Source of the DNA: a virus
Strand: one strand, 5' to 3'
IMG/VR virus record: IMGVR_UViG_3300050821_003306
Span: 1 to 57,941 of that record
Length of the DNA stretch: 57,941 bases
Of this stretch, positions 8,836-16,770 are shown piece after piece. The notes beneath the pieces were generated by a model. That model was not told where the DNA came from and did not search any database. It saw only the letters and a list, made by a program, of their open reading frames with translations. The first letter of the stretch is position 1, and each line of letters starts with the position of its first letter. A program made the translations under genes and the position numbers.

Positions 8836-9684
8836 CTAAACTTCTTCTAACGACGTGCCACATTCAGCACAAAACTTTGATATCGCTTTATTTTTCTTAC
8901 CGCAAACATCACACATCGGTTTCTTATCTACAGTCTTAGCAACCTTCACAGACACTTGCTGTTTACGACCGATCAGATGCAACACAATAACTTCGGATTG
9001 GTCGCATTCGAAACCATTCACATTTACAAACTTTTGATTACTAATAGAACCGTCTACCGTAATACCAACATCATTAATAGGCTCAGACGCCCTCATCATG
9101 TTCATCGATGATAGAGACGAGCCGCTAATTGAACTGGCCGTTGCGGACCTTGTATTTGCCTGTACCCCAGACTGGAAGACACCAGACTGCGATATAAATG
9201 ACCCTTGACTATTAGAATTCTGGGATTGTTGAATAATCGTTCCACAGAAATTTGTTGACCCCGGATACGGGCGCGTATAGTAATAAGGCCAAGTATAGTG
9301 ATAATATGTATGATGTTCCACAATCTTCGGATATTCATACACCTTCTCACGCCTAAATTCTACACGTACCAAGCCGTCTTCCGCTTTTACGCCTCTGTGC
9401 TCTTCAATACGCTCTGTACGCTCGATGAACTTAAAACGATTTCCACGATCTAAATTCTGGCGAAAGAAACGCTCAACATCTACAGACTGCCCCGGACCAA
9501 CAACTAACCAACCTGTAGCATCCTGCCCGTCAATACTAATCTGAGCTTGCATGCGAACAGTATCCAAGTTCTTCAATAGAACTGAATATTCACTTCCAAA
9601 TGGAAGTTCCACACGATCATTTGATTCACGCAAGACCTTGCCATCGACTTTAATCGCACAAACAAAGTTTTTCTTATGCATCAT
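8836..9684 (-). CDS. Beta-rich protein with C-terminal zinc ribbon
   Basis: 282 residues. The N-terminal domain (to about 115) is beta-rich (VELPFGSEYSVLLKN, then GNRFKFIE), the middle is aromatic (repeated Tyr/Trp around 120-140) and then Ser/Gln-rich, and the end is a zinc ribbon with CDVCG and CAECG (about residues 258-276). Such proteins are seen in phage structural regions; the exact role is unknown. The ribbon suggests contact with nucleic acid or protein. Confidence 0.7.
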   Translation of the reverse strand: MMHKKNFVCAIKVDGKVLRESNDRVELPFGSEYSVLLKNLDTVRMQAQISIDGQDATGWLVVGPGQSVDVERFFRQNLDRGNRFKFIERTERIEEHRGVKAEDGLVRVEFRREKVYEYPKIVEHHTYYHYTWPYYYTRPYPGSTNFCGTIIQQSQNSNSQGSFISQSGVFQSGVQANTRSATASSISGSSLSSMNMMRASEPINDVGITVDGSISNQKFVNVNGFECDQSEVIVLHLIGRKQQVSVKVAKTVDKKPMCDVCGKKNKAISKFCAECGTSLEEV

Positions 9685-9698
9685 TGTTTCACCTTATA

Positions 9699-9759
9699 GA
9701 GCACACTGACCAAGTGCTCGATTCTTAAGGTCAGTTGATTTTCCTATTCCGTAGAATAG
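9699..9759. other. Two hairpins in intergenic gap
   Basis: GAGCAC/GTGCTC (9699-9719) and CTATTC/GAATAG (9744-9759) lie between the stop at 9766 and the start at 9684. The second is flanked by A/T runs and could act as a weak terminator for the upstream small gene. Confidence 0.35.
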
Positions 9760-9765
9760 AAAATA

Positions 9766-10026
9766 TTATGCAGCGCCCTTGGCATCACCCAAGGCTTTGT
9801 TTCCACCGCTTCCACCGGAAGAAATTCTCTTCTTTGCCATTCCGCCTAACGCCTCATCTTCATGCGAGGTAGAGCTAAAACCGACATGAGCCGGAGGCAT
9901 TTTCTTTTTCATCTTTCCGCCGAGTGCCTCTTCTACATGCGATGTAGAACCAGGCTGAGAATTGACCATCGCAGGCTTTTTCTTCGCTACCCCGCCCTTA
10001 GTTTCTTCACAAGACATCATGCCCAT
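9766..10026 (-). CDS. Low-complexity repeat protein
   Basis: 86 residues. ATG at 10026 is preceded by AGGAG. It contains a duplicated unit (STSHVEEALGG then STSHEDEALGG) separated by Lys/Met/Pro stretches and a basic Gly-rich tail. Probably disordered. Between two structural genes; function unknown. Confidence 0.6.
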   Translation of the reverse strand: MGMMSCEETKGGVAKKKPAMVNSQPGSTSHVEEALGGKMKKKMPPAHVGFSSTSHEDEALGGMAKKRISSGGSGGNKALGDAKGAA

Positions 10027-10042
10027 AATAAATCTCCTAAAC

Positions 10043-10426
10043 TTACTGGTAATTAACCGTAACCGGAACCGCGCTCGCTGGTGAAGTATTTCCAGCCGTT
10101 CCACCCGTAGTCACGCAAATTGCGCTCAATGCCGTTCCGAATGTCTTCCCTGGATTTGCTCCGGTATACAAAATATGAGTTACTTTAGACGCTGCTGGAA
10201 CGTAAATAATCTCATCTGGTGCTGTAGTTCCTACAACCACGGAGCCTGACGCTAAATTAAATAACTTAACATAAGACGCAGCCGCGCCGTTTGCTGTGTT
10301 ATCTATAAAAACACTAAAAACCACAGCAGAAGATGCCTTGATACCATCTACGGCATTTCCCATCACAGTATCGTTAAATACCGATTCGTTCGCCGGACTA
10401 GCTATATTTACTGTTGAGATTGCCAT
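10043..10426 (-). CDS. Virion-type structural protein
   Basis: 127 residues, beta-rich and almost uncharged, with many Ala, Gly, Thr and Val and an N-terminal MAISTVNIASPANES. Composition fits a head decoration or tail protein. No specific family recognised. Confidence 0.65.
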   Translation of the reverse strand: MAISTVNIASPANESVFNDTVMGNAVDGIKASSAVVFSVFIDNTANGAAASYVKLFNLASGSVVVGTTAPDEIIYVPAASKVTHILYTGANPGKTFGTALSAICVTTGGTAGNTSPASAVPVTVNYQ

Positions 10427-10438
10427 GAAAACTCCTAC

Positions 10439-11047
10439 TCATCTAAACACAGACTGAAACTCGAATTGCATCAATCGTACCGATGCAGATAAACCACTTT
10501 GAAGACTCATACCTATAGAAAACTGCCATTGAGAAAAATATCCAGAATTCCAAAGACGTACACTCTCTATCGGTAGAACTATAGACCACAACGTTTTAGG
10601 TCCTGATGGAGAAGTAGCCGCATCACCAGCCGCAACTACATAGGTTCCTCCAACAGCATAACCACTGCCAGAGTAAACCAAAAGTTGTCTAGGAAAATCT
10701 TGCTGTCCTAGATCGCCCCACCCATCTGCTCTCTTAAGTGTCGTCAAGAAGTTGGGAGAAACACTCGGTTGTCCGAATAGTTGCACCTGAGAAGACGCCT
10801 GTATTACTGATGGATTCGTTGAACTAACCCCAAATTGTCCCGACACAAAACGAGTTCCTCTTACGCTTATATAAGCAAATGTATTAGACGTGCTGCCTAA
10901 CGTAACAGAAGTAGTTGCAAAAGGATAGCTATGCATCGAAGTAGGCGTAAACACATTTTGATATAAAATTAAACCTATCTGTGTTGTTCCGCCGCCAGGA
11001 TATATAAACCAACGTCGTGTTTGTCCCAGCACTCCAACTGTAGGCAC
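10439..11047 (-). CDS. Virion-type structural protein
   Basis: 202 residues, Ser/Thr/Gly/aromatic-rich, predicted beta structure, opening MPTVGVLGQTRRWFIYPGG. Part of the same run of minus-strand structural genes. No family recognised. Confidence 0.65.
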   Translation of the reverse strand: MPTVGVLGQTRRWFIYPGGGTTQIGLILYQNVFTPTSMHSYPFATTSVTLGSTSNTFAYISVRGTRFVSGQFGVSSTNPSVIQASSQVQLFGQPSVSPNFLTTLKRADGWGDLGQQDFPRQLLVYSGSGYAVGGTYVVAAGDAATSPSGPKTLWSIVLPIESVRLWNSGYFSQWQFSIGMSLQSGLSASVRLMQFEFQSVFR

Positions 11048-11059
11048 ATAACCTCCGGT

Positions 11060-11197
11060 TTAAACCACCGGAGCCGAAGTCGGTACTTGAGGCTTCAATT
11101 CAGCTAATTGCGCCTGGGCCTGCGCTAATTGTTCTCTCAACTGCACGATCTCAAGATGCATTCGCCCAAGTTCAGCAAAAATTTTATTAATATCCAT
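11060..11197 (-). CDS. Short coiled-coil protein
   Basis: 45 residues from ATG at 11197, preceded by AAGGAT. One long amphipathic helix (IVQLREQLAQAQAQLAEL) that should form a coiled coil, then a Pro/Ser tail. Possibly a trimerisation or linker peptide for the structural proteins around it. Confidence 0.55.
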   Translation of the reverse strand: MDINKIFAELGRMHLEIVQLREQLAQAQAQLAELKPQVPTSAPVV

Positions 11198-11208
11198 TCT
11201 AAATCCTT

Positions 11209-11913
11209 TTAGAATACAGGCAACTCCGCCCACACAAATTCTATAGTAGCGATTACCGTTCCCGTCGCTAAAGCTGTCGCTCCCCACTGAATAAGAACGC
11301 CCTCATTTGAAGCGAGCACTATAGGGTGTTCGCCGTTAGCTATATCCGCTTTAAAAATATCGCCCTTGAAGACTCCGGTTCCTAAACCAACTATAGCGGC
11401 TGTTCCGCTCAAACCAAGATGACCAATTGGGTTAGTATCAACAAGTTTAGTTCCGCCAGTTAATCCCGCCGCAAGATTAGAAACATCGATATTTCCAACA
11501 ATTGACGAACCCATTGAAGTTCGCATTGTCTGAGATTTACTTGCTGTAAATGCTACTGAAGTCGCATTCGTTACATCACGTGCTGTATACACTCGTACTA
11601 TAAAAGCCGCAAGAGGGTCCACTCGTTGTGCTGTAACCGCTGTAACTACTGCGATAGACGCAGAAATACGAGTAAGAACACCTAATCGTGAAACATCTGT
11701 CCATCGAAAAGCTGCTAAGTTTGAATTAGCAGCAGGTGCTATAGCAGACGTAAAACCAACCGCTCGATAATGACCTAAAACTATTCCTTGCGGCCAAGTA
11801 TAATCAAGAGGACGATTAACTGTACGCGCAGCCCCGTAAAGCGGGTCAACTGCTTGTTCAACTCCTGAAACTATACTAGTCTGTCCACCGACAAGTTTAA
11901 CTGGCTGCGGCAT
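11209..11913 (-). CDS. Virion-type structural protein
   Basis: 234 residues, beta-rich with many Ala, Val and Thr, opening MPQPVKLVGGQTSIVSG. Lies between a repeat protein and a coiled-coil gene in the structural operon. No domain recognised. Confidence 0.65.
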   Translation of the reverse strand: MPQPVKLVGGQTSIVSGVEQAVDPLYGAARTVNRPLDYTWPQGIVLGHYRAVGFTSAIAPAANSNLAAFRWTDVSRLGVLTRISASIAVVTAVTAQRVDPLAAFIVRVYTARDVTNATSVAFTASKSQTMRTSMGSSIVGNIDVSNLAAGLTGGTKLVDTNPIGHLGLSGTAAIVGLGTGVFKGDIFKADIANGEHPIVLASNEGVLIQWGATALATGTVIATIEFVWAELPVF

Positions 11914-11928
11914 GAATTACTTCCTTAA

Positions 11929-13203
11929 TTAGATAGATTGATCTTCGTCGTACTCTTGAGCCAATTCTATCAAATTACCATCTACTTCAGTAGCCATAGA
12001 TTGTATGCCAAGTCGTATAGCTCTCAATTCCATAAAAATAGCTTGATAAAGATTTCTTTCTTCAGAAAATTGTACAAAATTTCCCGACTCATCCACTAAT
12101 TGATCTCTCCAAGGCGATGTGCTTTGTGTTACAGCTTGAGTAATTGGAAAAGAATCAGAACTAACTGTAACACGAGGAATACCGACGCCACTAATACCGA
12201 TACCCGTAACAATCGGATTTCCACCGAACTGAGAAATATTCTCTACCCACGGAGACGTACTTTGAGTTACGGCAACCGTCCCTGTAATAGTTGTAGAGGT
12301 TAGGGTAACAGCCTGCGCCGATGGAAATGTAACACTCCAAGGTGCTCCGCCCTGATTTGCTGTTACTGTCCCTGAAACAGTTACAGTTCCGGTAATCGTT
12401 GTAGACGCCAAAGTTACCGCTGGTGTATTCGTAATAAATGCATTCACACCTAATACATTCACCGCGCCTGGAGAAGTTCCATAAGCTGATGGAGAACCAA
12501 GAGCAATAGCGTTAAGTTGCGCCAAGTTTTCTGAAACCGTGGCAGCGATACTCACAGGTTGTGTTACAGCAGAACCGTCAACTTTTATAGCACCTAATGC
12601 AGAAATACTAGCTTTATTTGTTCCGCCGCTATCAAGAAGCTCTACGGCCTGTCCTGCCGGAAGCGTAACAGACCAAGGTGCGCCACCTTGATTAGCCATT
12701 ACGACATCAGCAGAAGTTAATGCACGAATCTGTCGGGCGTCATAAAGTGTCCCGCCAGTTGCTAACTCAACTTGAAGATTAAAATTAGTAGCAGTTTGCT
12801 TTATTTGCTGGCCTTGCGAACCATACACAACACCAACGAGTCGCGCTGCCCGATCTGTAACATCAACAGTCGAAGTTCCTATCACAGAAACAGAGCCTGC
12901 GACTGTTACAGTTCCTAAAACCGCAGAATCTACAATAACATGTTGCGGAGAACCGAATACTACAGTAGCATTCAAACTCGCTGCGGTAGATTGAATAACC
13001 GTAACGTTTCCAGAAAGAGAAACAGGTTGTGTTATTCCGCTTCCGTCTACTGGAACTCTGCCGGACACTAGCCCAACAACCGCTCCTGAACTATCACCTA
13101 TTACAAGAACTTCTCTACGAACTTCTGGAGGACCTGCACTAATTAAAAAAGAATCTAAAACAGCATCAACACTCGTAGGATTTTGATACTGTAAAACCGT
13201 CAT
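11929..13203 (-). CDS. Repeat-rich virion protein (tail or fibre-like)
   Basis: 424 residues built from recurring short beta repeats: QGGAPWSVT (twice), TITGTV-type strands and VTQSTSPW (twice). The repeats lie between about residues 80 and 350 and the C-terminus is acidic (EYDEDQ). Repeating beta units of this kind are common in fibrous or spike proteins of phages. Exact position in the virion is unknown. Confidence 0.65.
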   Translation of the reverse strand: MTVLQYQNPTSVDAVLDSFLISAGPPEVRREVLVIGDSSGAVVGLVSGRVPVDGSGITQPVSLSGNVTVIQSTAASLNATVVFGSPQHVIVDSAVLGTVTVAGSVSVIGTSTVDVTDRAARLVGVVYGSQGQQIKQTATNFNLQVELATGGTLYDARQIRALTSADVVMANQGGAPWSVTLPAGQAVELLDSGGTNKASISALGAIKVDGSAVTQPVSIAATVSENLAQLNAIALGSPSAYGTSPGAVNVLGVNAFITNTPAVTLASTTITGTVTVSGTVTANQGGAPWSVTFPSAQAVTLTSTTITGTVAVTQSTSPWVENISQFGGNPIVTGIGISGVGIPRVTVSSDSFPITQAVTQSTSPWRDQLVDESGNFVQFSEERNLYQAIFMELRAIRLGIQSMATEVDGNLIELAQEYDEDQSI

Positions 13204-13217
13204 ACGCCCTCATCTAA

Positions 13218-13550
13218 TTAATTTTGTACATACCAAACTGTTCCGCTAATCTGAACAGCGCCTGACTGATTCAAAACCAAATTATTTGCTGCTGCTGATG
13301 TTGAATACCAATCCACGGTGGAGTCCACCTTAAGAATCAAAGGAACTCCAGCAGCCAAAGGCATAGCACCACTCAAAGCCGTCCCACCTGTGCCGTCTTT
13401 AACTGTTATGTTTGTCGTTCCTGTAGAAACTAAAAGCAACGCAACAACTGTAATCAGTTTACCTGTCGCAGCCGCAACAATAGTATTGTCTCCAGTTGTA
13501 GTAAAAGAAATAGCCGCCGATTTTACTTGCTGTCTTAGAGCTACGCCCAT
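13218..13550 (-). CDS. Virion-type structural protein
   Basis: 110 residues from ATG at 13550, preceded by GGAG. Beta-rich, hydrophobic core (TVVALLLVSTGTTN) and Ser/Ala-rich. The ATG is one base after the stop of the tiny zinc-ribbon gene upstream, so the two are coupled. Confidence 0.65.
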   Translation of the reverse strand: MGVALRQQVKSAAISFTTTGDNTIVAAATGKLITVVALLLVSTGTTNITVKDGTGGTALSGAMPLAAGVPLILKVDSTVDWYSTSAAANNLVLNQSGAVQISGTVWYVQN

Positions 13551-13551
13551 C

Positions 13552-13644
13552 TTATCTCCAAATCCACCCACAAACACAGATCAACTGCTCACCTGTTTTC
13601 TTACGTAACATACGACCGCATCGCGCACAGAGACGTTCCCACAT
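13552..13644 (-). CDS. 30-residue zinc-ribbon microprotein
   Basis: ATG at 13644 with AGGA seven bases upstream; reads MWERLCARCGRMLRKKTGEQ and ends with a CVCG knuckle and WIWR. Two CxxC-type knuckles in 30 residues give a complete minimal zinc ribbon. Its stop lies one base before the next ATG. Short, but SD, coupling and motif agree. Confidence 0.55.
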   Translation of the reverse strand: MWERLCARCGRMLRKKTGEQLICVCGWIWR

Positions 13645-13697
13645 ACGCGTATCCTGGCCGTGATAATTAACATGGCCGTGTTACAGCCCTAAAACAC

Positions 13698-13732
13698 AAA
13701 AAGCGGGGCCACTCAGTTAAGAATGACCCCGC
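13698..13732 (-). terminator. Rho-independent terminator of the array-end gene
   Basis: On the minus strand a 9-bp GC-rich stem (GCGGGGTCA pairing with TGGCCCCGC, one G-U) is followed at once by five T. It lies 7 bases after the stop of the gene at 13739 and should end the long leftward transcript of the RNA array. Confidence 0.75.
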
Positions 13733-13738
13733 AGAAAC

Positions 13739-14230
13739 TTACTTAGTACGCCAGAACCCGTTCGTGAAACAGAAAAATACTGTCGGCCCTGCACCACTGC
13801 TAGCTAAAGCCGCTACAGCAAATGCGGCGTTTGCCGCTAAAGCATTGATGGTATCTCCACCAGCAGCACCGCCCTGTGCTGCACTTGCTGGAAAAACGTT
13901 CATAGAATTCGTCGCCGCATCATTAACAACGACTACTTCCATACCACGAATTGCCGGAGGAAGAGTAATCGAATCAGCGGCGGTAGCTACCGTAGTCACG
14001 CGAATAAGTGGCCCTACAACAGGAACACCACTTGCCTGACCTCCGCCAGCATGGGCAGTTACGTTATCCTGCGCCATCGCCTGGCCGTAAAGTTGGTTAT
14101 TCCAGGTCTGCCCGGCGTTAACTGAACCACCCGGTGCTAGAACTTGACTTACATCCAAATGTTCGCCCTGATCTATATACTGAGCGCGACCGACAGGGAT
14201 ACCCCCTGCTGTTACTGAAGGAATTGCCAT
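13739..14230 (-). CDS. Virion-type structural protein
   Basis: 163 residues from ATG at 14230, preceded by AGGAG; longer upstream readings lack an SD. Ala/Gly-rich and beta-rich with a MEVVVVNDA strand and a C-terminal FFCFTNGFW. Similar in style to the 10043 and 13218 proteins. It has terminators on both sides, so it is a monocistronic unit next to the tRNA array. Confidence 0.65.
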   Translation of the reverse strand: MAIPSVTAGGIPVGRAQYIDQGEHLDVSQVLAPGGSVNAGQTWNNQLYGQAMAQDNVTAHAGGGQASGVPVVGPLIRVTTVATAADSITLPPAIRGMEVVVVNDAATNSMNVFPASAAQGGAAGGDTINALAANAAFAVAALASSGAGPTVFFCFTNGFWRTK

Positions 14231-14339
14231 AGAAATCTCCTGAAATAAAATACTCGCTACTTGAACTACGTGAAAGTGTAATGCCAGAAGATTAACGGCG
14301 TGCTGTGGTGGGTTCAGACTTGCTAACTGATAGAAACAC

Positions 14340-14369
14340 AAAAGCCGCCTCGGTTAAGAGACGGCTTTT
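14340..14369. terminator. Bidirectional terminator-like hairpin at the end of the tRNA array
   Basis: AAAAGCCG and CGGCTTTT enclose a 14-nt loop. On the minus strand the stem is followed by a T-run, directly downstream of the last tRNA (14378). It probably ends or processes the array transcript. Confidence 0.65.
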
Positions 14370-14377
14370 AAGATTGG

Positions 14378-14453
14378 TCGAGTAAACTGGATTCGGACCA
14401 GTGTGCTCCCCCTTCCGAAGGGGGCGAGATAAGCCAGGCTCCTCTATTACTCG
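14378..14453 (-). tRNA. tRNA-Pro(CGG)
   Basis: Acceptor CGAGTAA/TTACTCG with A73 and encoded CCA. The anticodon stem is CCCCC/GGGGG with loop TTCGGAA. C1-G72 fits proline identity. The T-loop is TCCGAAT instead of TTCGAAT. Confidence 0.85.
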
Positions 14454-14458
14454 AATGG

Positions 14459-14544
14459 TCGGGGTGAAAGGAATTGAACCTTCAAGGGATTTCTCCACTG
14501 CTTTCCAAAAGCAGACCGCTGCCAGATTACGGACCTACACCCCG
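14459..14544 (-). tRNA. tRNA-Pro(TGG) with a long variable arm
   Basis: Acceptor CGGGGTG/CACCCCG, A73 and CCA match bacterial tRNA-Pro. Anticodon stem CTGCT/AGCAG, loop TTTGGAA. It is 86 nt because the variable region is 14 nt and can fold as GGA-GAAA-TCC, which is class II-like and unusual for proline. Confidence 0.75.
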
Positions 14545-14550
14545 ATAAAA

Positions 14551-14784
14551 TTATCTAAACATTCCTGCCCAGAATGCTCCGGCTATTTGACTACAAAAAT
14601 CAATACCTGCTTTTCCAAAGGTATCTCGACCTTGGTGATAATCAAGATATTCTTCATATCCACGCCAGGCTACCAAGACAAGAAAACCACTCCAGCCAAG
14701 AAAATATACAGCCAGGCCGACAGGAATTCCAAAACCGAAAAAGTGAAGCGGAATCTTTTTCAATGCATCTATAATTCCGTTCAC
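14551..14784 (-). CDS. Small membrane protein in the tRNA array
   Basis: 77 residues from a GTG at 14784 preceded by AGAGGA. Two hydrophobic helices (about residues 12-42), then a charged loop (YEEYLDYHQGRD) and a weakly hydrophobic end. No family recognised. It is cotranscribed with tRNAs. Confidence 0.6.
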   Translation of the reverse strand: MNGIIDALKKIPLHFFGFGIPVGLAVYFLGWSGFLVLVAWRGYEEYLDYHQGRDTFGKAGIDFCSQIAGAFWAGMFR

Positions 14785-14802
14785 GATTCCTCTTTAATTT
14801 GG

Positions 14803-14874
14803 CTGACAGAGAACGACTCGAACGTTCATCTTACGGATTCAGAGTCCGAAATGCTACCATTGCACCATCTGTCA
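14803..14874 (-). tRNA. tRNA-Gln(CTG)
   Basis: Acceptor TGACAGA/TCTGTCA, G73, CCA encoded. Anticodon loop CTCTGAA on a TCGGA/TCCG stem. Nearly identical to its neighbour tRNA-Gln(TTG), so the pair arose by duplication. Confidence 0.9.
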
Positions 14875-14883
14875 ATAAATTGG

Positions 14884-14955
14884 CTGATCGAGAACGATTC
14901 GAACGTTCATCTTACGGGTTCAAAGCCCGAAATGCTACCGTTGCACCATCGATCA
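14884..14955 (-). tRNA. tRNA-Gln(TTG)
   Basis: Acceptor TGATCGA/TCGATCA, G73, CCA encoded. Anticodon loop CTTTGAA. Confidence 0.9.
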
Positions 14956-14965
14956 ATAAAATTGG

Positions 14966-15039
14966 ACTACCGGGTGGAACTCGAATCCACTAAGAGCAGT
15001 TTTGCAGACTGCCGTCTCGACCACTTCGACATCCGGTAG
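14966..15039 (-). tRNA. tRNA-Cys(GCA)
   Basis: Acceptor CTACCGG/CCGGTAG, U73 (the cysteine discriminator), CCA encoded. Anticodon stem GCAGT/ACTGC, loop CTGCAAA. Confidence 0.9.
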
Positions 15040-15112
15040 TTGGTCCCCGACCAATGCTTACGCGTCAGCCAGGGATGGTGGTCTCCGGGGCGAACCCCTC
15101 GGACCGTGAAAC
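15040..15112 (-). ncRNA. Structured spacer with UUCG-capped hairpin
   Basis: The 73-nt gap between tRNA-Cys and tRNA-Ser holds GGGG-TTCG-CCCC (minus strand), a very stable tetraloop hairpin extended by GGTC/GACC. GGTCC near its 5' end can pair with GGACC near its 3' end. No tRNA features; may be a separate small RNA or a processing element. Confidence 0.4.
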
Positions 15113-15115
15113 TGG

Positions 15116-15204
15116 AGGAAGACCAGAGAATCGAACTCTGTCCCGCCGCTGAGTGACGAGGCGCTGTTTTCAAGACAGTTGACCGCCATCGGTCGCCGTC
15201 TTCC
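15116..15204 (-). tRNA. tRNA-Ser(TGA)
   Basis: Class II, 89 nt. Acceptor GGAAGAC/GTCTTCC, CCA encoded, long variable arm. Anticodon loop CTTGAAA. The discriminator is U, not the G usual for serine. Confidence 0.8.
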
Positions 15205-15215
15205 TTAAAATTTGG

Positions 15216-15298
15216 CGGAGCGGGAGGGACTTGAACCCCCACGTGCTTTCACACGCGAGTTTAGCAAACTCGTCCGGCTACCATTTCGGCACCGCTCC
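15216..15298 (-). tRNA. tRNA-Ser(GCT)
   Basis: Class II, 83 nt. Acceptor GGAGCGG/CCGCTCC, G73, CCA encoded. Anticodon stem CGAGT/ACTCG, loop TTGCTAA. Confidence 0.9.
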
Positions 15299-15306
15299 GT
15301 ATTTAT

Positions 15307-15599
15307 GGTGAACAATAGCCTGGATTCTGTGCTGGTGTTTTTATGCCAGTGACCATCATCCATCTTCGCTCTCAACCCGGCCTTCATCACGTCCAACGAA
15401 CGCTCTGGCCCTATTTGAGATTGCACCTGTGTGGAGTGCCTTCGCTCGAATGACCCTTATAACGGCTGATTAAAAACTAATCAACCGCTATATGGGTACG
15501 AAGCCTTACCCGTACGCTTACGCGTCCCGCAACTTCCACGGCACAGCGTTGAAATGTGTCCAGAACTTCCTCGGTTTCCCGTGATAGTCTAGTTCACCC
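15307..15599 (-). ncRNA. rnpB: RNase P RNA (phage-encoded)
   Basis: A 293-nt minus-strand RNA whose ends pair as helix P1 (GGGTGAAC with GTTCACC). In order it carries the bacterial RNase P landmarks: CTAGACTATCACG near P2, GAGGAAGTTCTGGAC (compare GAGGAAAGTCCGGGC), a GGGTAAGG segment, then GGCACTCCACACAGG with GCAATCTCAAATAGGG (compare ACTCCACCC and CCAAATAGGG), GATGGATGATGG, and CACAGAATCCAGGCTAT (compare ACAGAACCCGGCTTAT). It is the catalytic RNA that cuts 5' leaders from pre-tRNAs. It sits inside the tRNA array on the same strand, just after tRNA-Ser(GCT) in map order. No RnpA gene is visible, so it would borrow the host protein. Confidence 0.88.
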
Positions 15600-15604
15600 T
15601 AAAC

Positions 15605-16057
15605 TTAATTATCTGATGCTCCGTTAACAAGTTCAACGCATGACTTGTACTCTTGCATTGCGTTTTCTGCCAACTTCGAAGCATCGTCATCTTCCATAAT
15701 AAAGATGACCGCTTGGGCTTCACCGTCTACTGAAAAAACGCCCACGCTATTTTTAAAATTCAAAACCAATTCGAGCTTTCGCTTCTTTGCGTTCACATAA
15801 AGATAATGAGAACCTAAATCATCCTTCGATTGAAACTCATATAACACCGGATGATCTTGCTTTTCAGTAACGCCTGGCGCTGTACTAATCCAGTCTATCT
15901 TCAAATCTTTATTTACTACCACAACATGTGCTGCCGCAAATTGACCTGGCGCACAAGACCCTAGATCATAACCCTTAGGCGCTGGTTTATCTTGCGCCGT
16001 CGCAAATGATGCGATTAACAAGCATGAAGCGAAAATCAATCCGCGAAGAAATTTCAT
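15605..16057 (-). CDS. Secreted/periplasmic protein in the tRNA array
   Basis: 150 residues with a clear signal peptide: basic start MKFLRG, hydrophobic LIFASCLLIASFATA, cleavage near AQD. The mature part is soluble with two Cys (about 35 and 140) that may form a disulphide. SD GCGGAG precedes the ATG. Its leader (16058-16130) can form two exclusive hairpins (GGCAC/GTGCC or CGAGCA/TGCTCG), the latter ending beside the SD. It stops 6 bases before RNase P RNA. Function unknown. Confidence 0.65.
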   Translation of the reverse strand: MKFLRGLIFASCLLIASFATAQDKPAPKGYDLGSCAPGQFAAAHVVVVNKDLKIDWISTAPGVTEKQDHPVLYEFQSKDDLGSHYLYVNAKKRKLELVLNFKNSVGVFSVDGEAQAVIFIMEDDDASKLAENAMQEYKSCVELVNGASDN

Positions 16058-16140
16058 AAGTCTCCGCGAGCATTTGACAAGGCACTGCTCGTTTAAATGT
16101 GCCGCCCATTAATCTGGTCCCTTGTTCGGCGTGTAACTGG

Positions 16141-16213
16141 TGACTCTACAGAGATTCGAACTCTGATAGTAACTTTAGGAAAGTTACGCCCTATCCATTT
16201 GGACGATAGAGTC
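16141..16213 (-). tRNA. tRNA-Arg(CCT)
   Basis: Acceptor GACTCTA/TAGAGTC, A73, CCA encoded. Anticodon loop TTCCTAA. Its first two bases overlap the stop codon of the HNH gene upstream. Confidence 0.9.
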
Positions 16214-16550
16214 AAATTCTCGATGCTGTTCTTAAACGATGACAATTCGCACAAACAACATCGCATTTCTCAATTTCTTTCAACAAAGCTGTGATAGAAA
16301 CACCGTAATATCCTATTGATATATTAAACAGCTTCTTTCCTCTTACATGATCGAAATCCATACACACTGTAGGAAATCTATGTTTACAATCTGCGCACGA
16401 TTTATCTTTTGTCACTACAATAATATCTTTATAAAGTCGTTGCTTTCTTTCCTCGGCTTTATCGAGATAATACTGCTTGTTTTCTTTATAGTGCTTGCGA
16501 ATGTAATTCGCACGATATTTCTTTCGATCTGCTTTGTTCTTAAACGGCAT
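16212..16550 (-). CDS. HNH-type endonuclease (homing-like) 1
   Basis: 112 residues. A basic N-terminus with Tyr/Lys repeats, then CADCKHRF, MDFDHVRGKK (the catalytic His in a DHV motif) and VCANCHRLRT, the second zinc knuckle, which together form a Cys-bracketed HNH nuclease of the kind found as free-standing mobile genes in phages. It lies between two tRNA-Arg genes; the stop overlaps tRNA-Arg(CCT). The SD GGAGAG is inside a hairpin (see 16554-16595). Confidence 0.8.
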   Translation of the reverse strand: MPFKNKADRKKYRANYIRKHYKENKQYYLDKAEERKQRLYKDIIVVTKDKSCADCKHRFPTVCMDFDHVRGKKLFNISIGYYGVSITALLKEIEKCDVVCANCHRLRTASRI

Positions 16551-16553
16551 TCA

Positions 16554-16595
16554 ACTCTCCGCAATAGAGTGCTGGGTGTGATTGCGGCACACCCA
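16554..16595 (-). promoter_or_regulatory. Double hairpin sequestering the HNH-1 ribosome binding site
   Basis: On the minus strand TGGGTGTG/CACACCCA (16573-16595, 8 bp perfect) is followed by ACTCT-ATTGCGG-AGAGT (16554-16570), whose loop and 3' arm contain the SD of the HNH gene. The same layout precedes the second HNH gene at 21922. Confidence 0.6.
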
Positions 16596-16615
16596 ACCGC
16601 GTAGCTACAAACTGG

Positions 16616-16687
16616 TGGCCCCATCGGGATTCGAACCCGAATACGCTGATTAGAAGTCAGCGGTCCTATCCATTGAACGACAGAGCC
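16616..16687 (-). tRNA. tRNA-Arg(TCT)
   Basis: Acceptor GGCTCTG with TGGGGCC (several G-U pairs), A73, CCA encoded. Anticodon stem GCTGA/TCAGC, loop CTTCTAA. Confidence 0.85.
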
Positions 16688-16695
16688 GAAACTGG

Positions 16696-16766
16696 CAGGG
16701 GAAGAGAGACTCGAACTCCCATAACTGGTTTTGGAGACCAGAGTACTTCCGTTGTACGATTCCCCT
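16696..16766 (-). tRNA. tRNA-Trp(CCA)
   Basis: Acceptor AGGGGAA/TTCCCCT, G73, CCA encoded. Anticodon stem CTGGT/ACCAG, loop CTCCAAA. Confidence 0.9.
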
Positions 16767-16770
16767 AAAA

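Noticed and set aside
14401-15039. 212-codon plus-strand frame across several tRNAs
   Set aside because: It is the antisense of tRNA genes on the minus strand; no SD and protein-like features come from tRNA sequence.
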